Below the pieces are notes generated by a model. That model did no database searches, was not told where the DNA came from, and saw nothing but the letters and a program-made list of their open reading frames with translations. 5,068 bases of DNA, taken from assembly GCA_048394785.1 (NCBI GenBank), contig DBFJGL010000040.1, positions 1-5,068 on the forward strand. The letters are read 5' to 3'. Below are positions 5,032 through 5,068 of this stretch, in pieces (position 1 is the stretch's first letter; every line of letters starts with the position of its first letter). The DNA is from DBFJGL01 sp048394785 (GTDB lineage: Bacteria > Bacillota > Clostridia > Christensenellales > CAG-917). Made by a program: the position numbers and the translations under genes.

Positions 5032-5068
5032 TATCGAGTCGGAAAAAGCGATTATATAATATACATTA

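Noticed and set aside
5051..5068. TATAAT-like boxes on both strands at the right edge
   Set aside because: The sequence is a short AT-rich run; a -35 partner on the minus strand would lie outside the window, and none is visible on the plus strand.

Overview
The window looks like chromosomal DNA from an anaerobic Firmicute, probably an uncultured Clostridia-type bacterium. The reasons are purine-rich Shine-Dalgarno sites, a Clostridia-like SAICAR synthetase variant, a type I phosphomannose isomerase of the Firmicutes style, cysteine-rich cytosolic enzymes and middling GC content. This is an inference from protein style, not a database result. No transposase, phage gene, CRISPR array, tRNA or rRNA is visible.

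Layout, left to right. (1) 1-774, minus strand: the N-terminal 258 codons of a MATE-family multidrug/sodium antiporter that runs off the left edge. (2) 775-966: a divergent intergenic region with weak promoter candidates and a perfect 9-bp inverted repeat just upstream of the next gene. (3) 967-1920, plus: a PfkB-family sugar kinase, most likely fructokinase. (4) 1921-2122: a gap with two hairpins and no convincing Shine-Dalgarno for the next gene. (5) 2123-3304, plus: a type I mannose-6-phosphate isomerase (ManA) with intact zinc ligands and an unusual Cys/His-containing insertion near the C terminus, built on an imperfect in-frame DNA duplication. (6) 3305-3594: a structured gap holding a long stem-loop, an inverted CCGAAC pair reminiscent of PurR boxes, a terminator-like element, a 12-bp tandem repeat and an extended -10 promoter. 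(7) 3595-4278, plus: PurC (SAICAR synthetase) of the short DEIASGNMR variety. (8) 4279-4582: a gap between convergent genes with a promoter-like sequence, several nested complementary segments that could form a structured RNA, and a strong terminator hairpin that can serve both strands. (9) 4583-4969, minus: a small three-helix membrane protein of unknown function with its own good promoter.

Fructokinase makes fructose-6-phosphate and ManA interconverts it with mannose-6-phosphate, so genes 3 and 5 plausibly work together in hexose entry or in supplying mannose for glycoconjugates. PurC belongs to de novo purine synthesis and appears to be a stand-alone unit with its own promoter. The MATE exporter and the small membrane protein have no evident pathway link to the others.

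I see no obvious new multi-gene system. The items most worth a second look are the possible small RNA downstream of purC, the Cys/His insertion in ManA, and the PurBox-like inverted pair upstream of purC.
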